Shown here: piece by piece, positions 9,262 through 18,900 of the stretch | How positions within the stretch are numbered: position 1 is the stretch's first letter | Layout: each line of letters starts with the position of its first letter | Made by a program: the position numbers and the translations under genes | The notes under the pieces: generated by a model | What the model was told of the DNA's origin: nothing | Database searches by the model: none | What the model saw: only the letters and a program-made list of their open reading frames with translations | Assembly (NCBI GenBank): GCA_001801025.1 | Contig: MGWO01000002.1 | Coordinates: forward strand, 302,277-366,276 | DNA from: Gallionellales bacterium GWA2_54_124 | GTDB taxonomy: Bacteria > Pseudomonadota > Gammaproteobacteria > Burkholderiales > Gallionellaceae | Direction: 5' to 3' | Length of the DNA: 64,000 bases

Positions 9262-10061
9262 TCACGCCAACCGAATTGCGTCAGGCCGCACTGTTCTGGT
9301 TGTCTGAGCCGGATGCTCAGCGCAAGGCGGCGGGCGTGCGTGCGCTTGCGGCTAATTGGGCTTCGGGCGCGCTGCCGCTTAATCGCGAGGCGGCATTGAC
9401 TGCAACTTTGCCTGTTCCGGGGATGCCAGCGAAACCTGAACTGGTTGCGCCCAGGCTGGTTAAACACCGGTCGATGGTGACGCTAGAGGGGCGCGCGATT
9501 TTAATTCATGCGCTGGTGCATATCGAATTTACCGCGATCAATCTTGCGCTCGATGCGATCTGGCGTTTCGCCAGTATGCCGCCAGATTACTATACCGACT
9601 GGTTGCAGATCGCCGATGAGGAGGCACTACATTTTTCGCTGTTGTCCGGCCATTTGAAAACGCAGGGATATGTCTACGGCGATTTTCCCGGTCACGGCAG
9701 TTTATGGGAAATGGCCGATAAAACGAGGTTCGATGTACTGGCCCGCATGGCGCTGGTGCCGCGCACCATGGAGGCGCGCGGGCTGGATGTGGTGCCCTCG
9801 TTGCGCGATAAGCTCGCGCAGGCAGGGGATGCTGCCGCTGCCGCGATTATGGAGATTATTTTGAGGGACGAAATCGGCCATGTCGCGATAGGTAACCGCT
9901 GGTACGCCTACCTTTGCGAGGCGCGCGGTTTAGACCCGCTGCAAACTTACAAGGCGCTGGCGGTTGAACACGCCGCCCCCGTGCTGCGCGGGCCGTTCAA
10001 TTTTGAGGCACGGCGCGCGGCGGGTTTTAGTGAAGCGGAGTTAGCCGAATTCGGACGGTGA
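9258..10061 (+). CDS. DUF455 family ferritin-like protein
   Basis: A 267-residue DUF455 protein, a family with a ferritin-like four-helix fold. Acidic and His residues placed as in di-iron carboxylate proteins can be seen: HALVHIEFTAINLALD near residue 84, DEEALHFSLL near 120, and ILRDEIGHVAIGNRWYAYL near 200. A di-iron centre is therefore likely by family knowledge, but the substrate is unknown. Some relatives are described as similar to tRNA hydroxylase-like or rhodopsin-associated proteins; I cannot choose. The start overlaps the rep stop by four bases, so it is probably translated with rep. Confidence 0.85.
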   Translation: MITPTELRQAALFWLSEPDAQRKAAGVRALAANWASGALPLNREAALTATLPVPGMPAKPELVAPRLVKHRSMVTLEGRAILIHALVHIEFTAINLALDAIWRFASMPPDYYTDWLQIADEEALHFSLLSGHLKTQGYVYGDFPGHGSLWEMADKTRFDVLARMALVPRTMEARGLDVVPSLRDKLAQAGDAAAAAIMEIILRDEIGHVAIGNRWYAYLCEARGLDPLQTYKALAVEHAAPVLRGPFNFEARRAAGFSEAELAEFGR

Positions 10062-10389
10062 TTATCAGCGGGGGAAAAACACAAATGCAGCATTATTCAG
10101 AGCAAAGTGTTGCATGGGAAATTGATCGATGAAGTTTGTATTGCCGGGGTATGGGCATGCGATGGATTTCACCCGCAAAATGGTCAGCTGAACAGGTTGT
10201 GTTTCATCGCGCTTATGTTTTCTCGATATCATGGGGGCGTCTTGCGAGCGAGTGTCGATCCGTTATTTAACTGTAACCTGTCTGACATATTCTGTGGATA
10301 ATCCACGATATTGGGTTGCGATTCGAGTGCTTTTGTTGATATACACCCGTCCTGCCATCTGTGTTGTCTTTTATCTGAAAGCTAATTGT
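10062..10389. other. Intergenic region before the porin gene
   Basis: There are 328 bases without a convincing gene. A frame that stays open into the porin gene lacks ribosome-site and protein-like composition. A perfect inverted repeat, GTGGA-TAA-TCCAC, lies at 10294-10306 and could be an operator for the porin, but no known regulator is implied. No clear sigma-70 promoter stands out. Confidence 0.4.
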
Positions 10390-11748
10390 ATGTATTTTGA
10401 AAAGCCAAGCCGCTTTGTATTGGTCTGTGCATTATTGTGCGGTTTAGCGACGGCGGCTCATGCTGAAACGACTGGTGAGGAGCAGGCTTCGGCACATGTG
10501 CAGTTTACCTATAACTGGCAGTATCATCCGGCCTATGGTGCGGCTTATTCCGGGCCGAACAGCCTTATGGCGGCATCAGAGAAAATGTACACGCTTTCCA
10601 TGACCGGATTTTTCGGATTCCGGCCCTGGCAGGGCGGCGAGGTCTACTTTAATCCGGAAGTTGCACAGGGCGTGCCTTTTTCGACCAGTCTGGTGGGGTT
10701 GGGCGGTTTTACCAACGGTGAGATTACCCGCGCAGGCGGCACGAATCCCGTCCCGTACCGGCAGCGACTTTTCCTGCGTCAGACGTGGAATCAGGGAGGC
10801 GAGTCTGAACGTGTCGAACCCGGCGTGAATAATCAGTTGGCAGGCTGGGTTGATAAAAATCGTTTTGTGTTAACGCTGGGCAATTTTTCGACGCTGGACG
10901 TATTTGACCCCAATCGCTACGCCAAAGATGCGCGTACGCAGTTTATGAACTGGGGTAACTGGACTTATGCGGCTTACGACTATGCGGCCGATGCACGCGG
11001 CTTCGGCTGGGGCTTTGCAGGCGAATGGTACAAAGATGAATGGGGCTTGCGATTTGGCCGGATGACGGGTCCGCGTCGCCCCAATGAATTGCCGGTCGAT
11101 TGGGCGATCGGCAAACACTATGGCGATCAGATCGAAGTCGAACATGAGCATAGCCTGGGCGGGCATCCCGGCAAGATGAGGGTGCTGGGGTGGCGTAGCC
11201 GTGCGGTGACAGCTTCCTTTGCCGATGCGCTCGCGTGGTTGAATGCACACCCTAATCCCGGTGGCAGGACTTATGCAGGCCCGGATGCGCTGTTTGCCGT
11301 GCGCAATACGGAAAAAATAAAATATGGTCTGGGTGTGAATTTCGAGCAGGAAGTCAATCAAAATGCGGGTTTTTTCCTGCGCGCGATGCAGGCTGACGGG
11401 CGCACGGAAACTTATGCGTTTACCGAAGTCGACGGTTCACTGTCGACCGGGATGCTCGTTAAGGGGAATGCGTGGGGTCGAGAGAATGACGGAGCGGGTA
11501 TATCGCTGGCGCGTAATACCTTGTCTGCAGATAGGCGTAGTTTTCTGGCGGCTGGCGGCACGTCCTATTTTATCGGCGACGGCAAACTGAGTTATCGTCC
11601 TGAAGTCATTTTTGAAGGTTATTACAGTTTTGGGTTCACCAAAAATACCTGGCTGACTGCCGACTATCAGCGGATACAGAATCCCGCCTACAATGCCGAC
11701 CGCGGGCCGATGCATGTCTATGCACTGCGCCTGCATGCAGAACTCTAA
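10390..11748 (+). CDS. OprB-type carbohydrate-selective porin
   Basis: A 452-residue outer-membrane porin. A Sec signal peptide ends at about residue 24 (ATAAHA-ET) and is followed by alternating beta-strand sequence rich in Trp, Tyr and Gly. Family features are FNPEVAQGVPFSTSLVGLGG, YRQRLFLRQTWNQGG, LTLGNFSTLDVFDPNRY and the C-terminal TADYQRIQNPAYNADRGP followed by a final strand. OprB-like porins let small sugars and other hydrophilic solutes pass; the real substrate here is unknown. The ATG at 10390 was chosen because it begins the signal peptide; the 53 residues that could be added upstream look non-coding. The last residue is Leu, not the Phe common in such barrels. Confidence 0.85.
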   Translation: MYFEKPSRFVLVCALLCGLATAAHAETTGEEQASAHVQFTYNWQYHPAYGAAYSGPNSLMAASEKMYTLSMTGFFGFRPWQGGEVYFNPEVAQGVPFSTSLVGLGGFTNGEITRAGGTNPVPYRQRLFLRQTWNQGGESERVEPGVNNQLAGWVDKNRFVLTLGNFSTLDVFDPNRYAKDARTQFMNWGNWTYAAYDYAADARGFGWGFAGEWYKDEWGLRFGRMTGPRRPNELPVDWAIGKHYGDQIEVEHEHSLGGHPGKMRVLGWRSRAVTASFADALAWLNAHPNPGGRTYAGPDALFAVRNTEKIKYGLGVNFEQEVNQNAGFFLRAMQADGRTETYAFTEVDGSLSTGMLVKGNAWGRENDGAGISLARNTLSADRRSFLAAGGTSYFIGDGKLSYRPEVIFEGYYSFGFTKNTWLTADYQRIQNPAYNADRGPMHVYALRLHAEL

Positions 11749-11878
11749 ACCGCTTTGTCTTTGACCTGTGGATGCGCTGCGCGGGTGGGGCGGACGAAGT
11801 CCTGCGGATTATCAATAATTACAGTAGAATTGGCAGGGTTATTCTGACCGCTTACAAATTATTTGAGATTCTAAAGGC

Positions 11879-14800
11879 ATGAACCCGATGATGGAATTGA
11901 CGCTGGCTGACATCATGAACCGGCAGGTGTGCCATGTGCTGCCTGATTGCACGCTAGGGGATGCAGCAAGACTGATGAATGACGCGCGCATTTCTTCATT
12001 GCTGGTGATGTCTGATCGTGTGCCGCTGGGAATCATTACCGAGCGTGATTTGTTGCGTCACTTGAGTACGCATACCAGTCGGCAGACGCCCGTCTTTGAG
12101 ATCATGAGTCATCCCGTGCTGACGGCAGCCCCTGATACCGGATTTACCTCTGCCTATTCGCAAGTCCTTAACCATCATGTGCGTCATCTGGTTGTGGTGG
12201 ATGAGGCAGGTCATGTTATCGGCCTTGCCAGCGAAACCGATTTCCGCAATCATCTGGGCACCGATTTGCTCCGCAAACTCGACGATTTGCAGGCCGTCAT
12301 GGATCAGAAACTTCCCCAGTTGAGCCCGGAAGACACGCTGAGTGATGCGGTTGCCATGATGCTGCAGGAGTACACCACCTATGCGCTGGTCGTTGAAAAC
12401 GGTCTGCCGGTGGGGATTTTGACTGAGCGGGACATGGCCGGATTGTTTGTCGAGGGGAGCGCTGTCGAGGGATTGACCTTGCGCGAGGTGATGCATTCGC
12501 CTGTTCTGACCGTGTCGCATCAAACGCCGGTATTTGAAATGGCAGGGTTGATGCAGGCGAGTCGCTATCGCCATCTGGTCGTCGTCGATGATGCAGGCGA
12601 GGTTCTCGGAATGGTGACGCTGCACAGGCTGATGGCGCGTATCGCCGCGACCGTGATGAACGAAGAGACTTTGCGCCGTCAGGAGTCGCTTGAGCACAGC
12701 ATGCACCATGCAGAGTCACAATTGAGAATGATCGTTAAGACCATTCCCGATTTGATCTGGCTCAAAGACGTAGAGGGCGTTTATTTAAGCTGCAACCCGA
12801 TGTTCGAGCGATTTTTCGGTGCGGCCGAGGCGGACATCGTCGGTAAAACGGATTACGATTTTGTCAGCCGTGAGCAGGCTGATTTTTTCAGGGCGCATGA
12901 CCGTGCGGCGATGCTGGCTGATAAACCCAGCATCAACGAGGAGTGGGTGACCTTCGCTGATGACGGGCATCGCGCGTGTCTGGAGACCACCAAGTCGCCG
13001 ATGTTTAATGCGGTGGGTCAACTGATCGGTGTGCTGGGTATTGCGCATGACATCACCGAACGACTGGCGGCGGCCAAAAAAATTGAGCGGCTGACCCAGC
13101 TTTATAATGTACTGAGCCAGTGCAATCAGGCGATCGTGCATTCAAGTTCAGAGGCGGAACTGTTTGCGCAGATTTGTCACGATGCGGTGCAGTTTGGCGG
13201 TTTTAAAATGGCCTGGGTGGGGGTTGCCGATCATGAAACGGGGTGGATACGCCCTGTTGCGAGTTATGGCGATGGCGTGGATTATCTGCAGGGCGCACAG
13301 ATCTCAGTGGATGCGGCGAGCCCCTTGGGGCGGGGGCCCACGGGTACAGCGATACGTGAAAATCGCCCCGTATGGTGTCAGGACTATCAGCATGATCCTT
13401 CCACAATGCCCTGGCATCCGATGGGCGCATCCTATGGTTGGGGGGCTTCGGCAGCCTTGCCCTTGTGCCGCAACGGCGGCGCAGTGGGGGTTTTTACCCT
13501 GTATGCCTCGGAAATAGACGGTTTTGACGAGGCGTCGCGCACCTTGCTCACCGAAATGGCAACGGAAATCAGTTTTGCGCTGGACAACTTTGAGCGGGAG
13601 ACCTTACGCCAGCGCCTCGAATTGCAGATCGAGAGCGAGCGTTCCGTGCTCGAGTCGCTGGCTCGCGGCGAGCCTTTGCCTGTTTTGCTCAATCAGCTGG
13701 TGCTGAGTTTTGAAAAAATCTATCCGGGTGCTTTTTGTTCGGTGCTGTTGTTAAGTGATGACGGCAAACGCCTGATGCATGGTGCTTCCGGCAGTTTGCC
13801 CGCTCCTTATTGTGATGCGATAAACGGGGTGGTTATCGGTGAGCAGGTCGGCTCATGCGGTACGGCGGCTTTTACCGGAAAAACGACGGCGGTGTCAGAC
13901 ATTGCAAACGATCCTCTCTGGCAGGACTATCAGGCGCTGGCACGGACGCATAACCTTGCCGCCTGCTGGTCGGTGCCTATTTTGTCAACCAAGGGGCTCG
14001 TGCTGGGGACTTTTGCGCTTTATTATTCGAAGCCGCGCAGTCCTAAGTTTGACGAATTGGCGGCGTTGGAGCGCGGCGCACATCTGGCGAGCCTGGCGAT
14101 CGAACGCGCCCAGACCAGCGCCTGGTTGAACAAACTGTCGCAAGCGGTCGAGCAAAGCCCCAACAGCATTGTCATCACTGACTTGAATGCCAACATCGAA
14201 TATGCAAACGATGCCTTTGTTAAAACAACGGGTTACACTCTGTCCGAAGTGCTGGGAAAAAATCCGCGCATTCTGCATTCGGGAAAAACCACAGTTGAGA
14301 CTTATGCTGCGATGTGGAAGCAGTTGAATGGAGGTCAGATGTGGCGCGGAGAGTTGGTTAACCGTCGCAAGGACGGCAGTGAATACGTTGAACTTGCGCG
14401 AATTTCACCGTTGCGTCACACCGACGGGCGCGTGACGAATTATCTGTCCATTAAAGAAGACATCACTGAACAAAAGCAGGTTGAAGCGCGCATACGTCAG
14501 CTCGCGCATTTTGATCTGCTGACCGGCTTGCCCAATCAGACGCTGTTGAAGGACAGGGCGGGGTTTGCGATGCAAATGGCCCAACGCAGTGCTCATCATC
14601 TGGCGGTCTTGTTTCTGGATATCGATCATTTCAAGAATATCAACGACACGCTGGGGCACCGCATTGGCGATGAACTGCTGATTCATCTGGCAAAACGGAT
14701 GAAGCTGCTGTTGCGGGATGAAGATACGCTGTCCCGCTTTGGCGGGGATGAATTTATTCTGGTGTTGCCGGATACGGATGCAGATGGTGCGGCGCATGTG

Positions 14801-15793
14801 GCGGAAAAAATCCTCGAGACCGTCGCAAAGACCTGTTTCATCGAACAGCACGAGCTGGTGGTGACGCCTTCAATCGGCATTGCCATGTACCCCAGCGATG
14901 GCATGGATTTCGATAAATTATACCAAAGCGCCGATGTGGCCATGTATCGCGCCAAACAGGACGGACGCAACAATTTCAGATTCTTTACCTCCGAGATGCA
15001 GGCGCGTTCGACCAGACGATTACTGCTGGAAAACGCTTTGCGTCAAGCGTTGGCGCGCAATCAGTTTGAGTTGCATTATCAGCCGCAGATTTTCATGCAG
15101 GACGGCAAGATTGTCGGCGCTGAAGCCTTGTTGCGCTGGCATCATCCCGAGCTGGGGGACGTTTCTCCGGCCGAGTTTATTCCTGTTGCGGAGGAAAGCG
15201 GTTTAATTCTGAGCATAGGAGAATGGGTGTTGCGCACCGCGGTGCAGCAGGTGAAGCGCTGGCAGGATGCCGGGCATCCGCCTATCACGGTCGCGATCAA
15301 CTTGTCTGCGGTGCAGTTTCGTCAGGCACGCTTGACGGAACTTGTCATGCAGATACTCCATGAAGCCAATTTGGCACCCTGTTGGATTGAACTGGAACTG
15401 ACTGAGAGTGTTGCGATGGACAGCCCCTTGGTCGCTATCGGGGTGATGAATGATCTGCACGGGTGCGGTATTCGCATGTCGATTGATGATTTTGGTACAG
15501 GCTATTCCAGCCTGAGTTACCTCAGGAAATTCAAGGTCAGCAAGCTCAAGATTGACCAGTCCTTTGTGCGCGATTTGGCGGATGATATTGAAAGCCGGGC
15601 CATTGTGACCGCCATTATTACACTGGCCAGCAGTATGGGATTTAAGACCATTGCCGAAGGGGTGGAGACCGCCGGACAGCTGGCGTTTTTGCGTTTGCAA
15701 GGCTGTAATGAGGTTCAGGGGTATTATTTCAGCCGGCCGCTCCCGGTCGGTTTGTTCGAGGCGTTTATGCTCGGGCATGCTGAAAATGCCTGA
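11879..15793 (+). CDS. CBS/PAS/GAF sensor with active-looking GGDEF and EAL domains
   Basis: A 1304-residue soluble c-di-GMP enzyme. The order is four CBS motifs (two Bateman pairs, about residues 5-260), PAS (280-395), GAF (404-565), GAF (590-740), PAS (748-868), GGDEF (870-1035) and EAL (1045-1300). The cyclase motif is intact (GGDEF at 955-959). The phosphodiesterase domain keeps EAL (1082-1084), NLSAVQF, ELTES, DDFGTGYSS, KIDQSFV and AEGVET. Both activities are thus possible. No membrane segments are seen. CBS pairs usually bind adenine nucleotides, so the protein may sense energy state among other cues; that is inference. It ends 110 bases before the giant coiled-coil gene on the same strand. 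Confidence 0.93.
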   Translation: MNPMMELTLADIMNRQVCHVLPDCTLGDAARLMNDARISSLLVMSDRVPLGIITERDLLRHLSTHTSRQTPVFEIMSHPVLTAAPDTGFTSAYSQVLNHHVRHLVVVDEAGHVIGLASETDFRNHLGTDLLRKLDDLQAVMDQKLPQLSPEDTLSDAVAMMLQEYTTYALVVENGLPVGILTERDMAGLFVEGSAVEGLTLREVMHSPVLTVSHQTPVFEMAGLMQASRYRHLVVVDDAGEVLGMVTLHRLMARIAATVMNEETLRRQESLEHSMHHAESQLRMIVKTIPDLIWLKDVEGVYLSCNPMFERFFGAAEADIVGKTDYDFVSREQADFFRAHDRAAMLADKPSINEEWVTFADDGHRACLETTKSPMFNAVGQLIGVLGIAHDITERLAAAKKIERLTQLYNVLSQCNQAIVHSSSEAELFAQICHDAVQFGGFKMAWVGVADHETGWIRPVASYGDGVDYLQGAQISVDAASPLGRGPTGTAIRENRPVWCQDYQHDPSTMPWHPMGASYGWGASAALPLCRNGGAVGVFTLYASEIDGFDEASRTLLTEMATEISFALDNFERETLRQRLELQIESERSVLESLARGEPLPVLLNQLVLSFEKIYPGAFCSVLLLSDDGKRLMHGASGSLPAPYCDAINGVVIGEQVGSCGTAAFTGKTTAVSDIANDPLWQDYQALARTHNLAACWSVPILSTKGLVLGTFALYYSKPRSPKFDELAALERGAHLASLAIERAQTSAWLNKLSQAVEQSPNSIVITDLNANIEYANDAFVKTTGYTLSEVLGKNPRILHSGKTTVETYAAMWKQLNGGQMWRGELVNRRKDGSEYVELARISPLRHTDGRVTNYLSIKEDITEQKQVEARIRQLAHFDLLTGLPNQTLLKDRAGFAMQMAQRSAHHLAVLFLDIDHFKNINDTLGHRIGDELLIHLAKRMKLLLRDEDTLSRFGGDEFILVLPDTDADGAAHVAEKILETVAKTCFIEQHELVVTPSIGIAMYPSDGMDFDKLYQSADVAMYRAKQDGRNNFRFFTSEMQARSTRRLLLENALRQALARNQFELHYQPQIFMQDGKIVGAEALLRWHHPELGDVSPAEFIPVAEESGLILSIGEWVLRTAVQQVKRWQDAGHPPITVAINLSAVQFRQARLTELVMQILHEANLAPCWIELELTESVAMDSPLVAIGVMNDLHGCGIRMSIDDFGTGYSSLSYLRKFKVSKLKIDQSFVRDLADDIESRAIVTAIITLASSMGFKTIAEGVETAGQLAFLRLQGCNEVQGYYFSRPLPVGLFEAFMLGHAENA

Positions 15794-15903
15794 ATTTCAC
15801 AATACCGGCAGCTTTGACTTGTCAGTAGTGCCTCAATCTTGCTATTGTCGCGGGTATTCTAGGATAGCGCCTGCGCGTATTAATCCGCTTCATAAGGTAC
15901 TGC

Positions 15904-18900
15904 ATGTCATCCACTTTTAAATTTCGTCTGGTCGACAACGACAGCGAAGAATACCTCGCTCAGTCTCAGGCGATACAGGAAGCCCGCGCGCATCAGGAAG
16001 CCGAGATGCAGGCGGGCTTTACTGCCCAGGCGCGTGCACGCGCCGAAGCGCATGGCCGTGCTATCGCTCAGGCGCGCGTTCGTATGGAAATGGAGCTGAT
16101 CGCTCAGCTTGAAGCGAAGTGCCAGGATGAGACCCGTTTGTCGGAAGTTGCGCAGGAACGGCTCGAAATTGAAAAGCAGTTATCCCATGAATTGCGCGAA
16201 AAACTGCTCGCTGAAATGCGCTTGCAGGAAGAAAATCAGGCCAGATTGCGCGCTGAAATTCAGGCGCAGGAAGCCTTGTCGCAACGCGTCGAATCCGAAC
16301 AAATTGCCCGTGCGGCCGCAGAAAATAAGATACGCGCCGAAAAAGAGTTACAGGCTTTAATTTCCAAGCAGTATCAGGCAGAACAGAATTCCTTGCAGCG
16401 TGCCGAGGCGGAAATTCGCGCGCTTCGGGTGGAGACCGAAAAGCTCGAGGCTCAAGTTGAGCAGGAAGTCGGCGAGCGCATGCGCGCCGAGCAGTTACAC
16501 CATGCGCAGGCGGCTGAAAAGCTTGAAATTGAAACGCGCTTGAATGAGGCGGCTCGTTTACGCGTTGAAAACGAAGCAGAGGAACTGCGTTTGGCACGGG
16601 TACGTGCCGATATCGATCAGCATGAAATGGCGCTGATCGCCAAGCGACTCGAAGCCGAGCGGGGAGCGGCGAAAGCGGCAGAAAACCGCAGCCGCCTGGA
16701 GCAGCAGGCCGCAACGCTTGCGCAGGAAAAAATCACCACCGACCACACGATTGCGCGCGTGCTGCAGGAGAAGGTCAGTCAGGAGCAGAAGGTTGTCACA
16801 CTGCTTGCCGCAAAGCTTGATACCGAACAGATCGCCAAGGAAGCTTTGCAGGCCAGAGTCAGCGCCGAGTCGCTGGCGCTGGCGGAGGTCGAAGCTAAGC
16901 TCAAAGCCGAGCGCGATGCAGAACAGGCGGCGCTGCTGCGCGCCAGTACCGAACAATTAGCGATTGTCGCTGCGAATCAGCGTAAACAGGCTGAAGAGCA
17001 AATGCGTCTGGAAGCGGAAGCCCGCGTACAAACCGAGCGTCAGGCGTACAAGGCTGCCCGCCAGCATACGCAGGCGGAACTCGATGCACGCAGCGAAGCG
17101 GAGCGCAAACTGCGGTCGGAGGAAGAGGTTGCCCGTTTGCTGCAGGAACAGGCCGACGTCGATAAAAAGCTGGCCGATCAGCAGGAGCAAACGCAGGCAA
17201 GTCTGTTGCAGGCGGTGCGCGATGCGAATGAAAGGCTCAACAGCGAAAGTTTAGCCTCACAGGCTGCGGCGCAAAAACTGGCTACGGGCCGCGATCAGCT
17301 GGTATTTGCTCAGCAACGCGCCGAAACCGAAATTAAGGCGGCGCAGGCGCTGGAATTACAGCTGCAAACTGAAGCGGCTGCCATTGCGATTGCCAGCGAA
17401 CGTGTGATCGCCGCAGAAAAGGCGCAACAGGCTGCAGAAGAAAAAGCACGCATTGAGAGCGAGTTGCTGGAAGCGGCTCGGCAGTGTGAGCAGGCCGAAC
17501 GTCTGGCTGAACAGCAGTTGCGCGAAAAATACCAGTTGCAGAATGCGGCATTGCAGGCGGCACAATTGCGCGCCGAAGCGCTGGCGCGCGAAAAATTGCT
17601 GGTCGAGCAAAGCTTACAGGCCGAAAACGCTTTGATTGATGCTGCAGCGGAAACAGCGCAGGCGGCAATGCAGGCGAATGAAGTGTCCGTGCAGCGCGCA
17701 CAGCTTGAACTTGAAGCGCTGCATACGGCGAAGATTCAACTGGAGGCGGAAACGCAGGCGATTGCGCAGATCGAAGCGACGATGGCGGCGCAGTTGCAGG
17801 CAACGGAAGCGGATAATCTGCGCATCGAAATGGAGGCGCGTGCACAATCGGCCGCGTTGACTACGCTGGAATTGAATGAGCAGGCGAATCGCGATGCGCA
17901 AGCGCTGGAGCTGGCTGCGGTACGCGCCCTGAATATGGCACGTCTGCGCGCTGAAACGGAAGCGCGTGCGCTGAAGCTCAAAGAGGATCTGATTCGCACT
18001 GAGGCGTTGGCGACGGCTGCATTGAAGAAACAGATGGACGATGCGCAGCGATTGCACGAAGAAACGGTGCAGCGCGCTGAGCATATGGTGATGCGCCGCA
18101 TTGCAGAAGAGCAGCGCGCCGCAGAATTTGAGGAAGCGCGCATACGCAGCGAGGCTCGTGCCTTTGTCGCGGCAAGCCAGCATGCCCGCGCTGAGCAGGC
18201 GGCCACTGATGCTGCCGTCGAACGCGAGCAGATTTCGTTGAAACTGGTCGGGCAGGAACAGCTGCGCGAGGCCGAAGAGCGCCAGTTGCAGTCACAGATG
18301 GCGTTACGTGCTGCCTTAGAGGCTGAGGCGGTTGCCGCCTTGCAGGCAAGGCTCGCCGCCGAACAACAGGTGTGTGATGCCGAGCAGGGGAAAATAGCGG
18401 CAGAACAGCAGGCGATGTCAATCTCTTTGGCGCATGAAGCGGCGCTGCGTCAGCTGGCGCTGGCGCAGCAGGAAAAAAATAGCAGTGAAGCGGCCGCAGT
18501 TGCAGCTGTGAATTATCTGGAAGCGTTGGCCGCTACGGCAAGACAGGTGGCTCAGGAGCGCGAGCAGATGGCGCAGCGTTTGACCGAGCGCGAACAGCAG
18601 CGTCTGGCCGAAGAGCGTGAGTTGAGCGTACAACTGGAAAAACGGGTTGACCTTGAAATGGAGGCCGCCGAGTCTGTCAAGGTGCGTCTTGTTGCCGAAC
18701 AGTTGGCCTGCGAGGTACAGCAGGAAAAAATCAAGGCGGAGCAGCAGGCGCGCGAGTTAGCGGTTGCACGGGAAGCCGCTGAACGTGACCTGCTGGCGGT
18801 GGAACAGGCGTTGCTTCGCAGCGAAGAATCGGCTGTTCAGATCATGCAGGAGCGCGCTCGCGTGGCAGAAGAAGCCGGGATTGCGGCCCGGCAGCGTGAA

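Noticed and set aside
10107..10301. 64-codon open frame before the porin gene
   Set aside because: No ribosome site and no recognisable protein features, and its composition is unlike neighbouring genes.
10231..10389. N-terminal extension of the OprB-like porin
   Set aside because: It would bury the signal peptide behind 53 residues; the ATG at 10390 starts a normal signal sequence.
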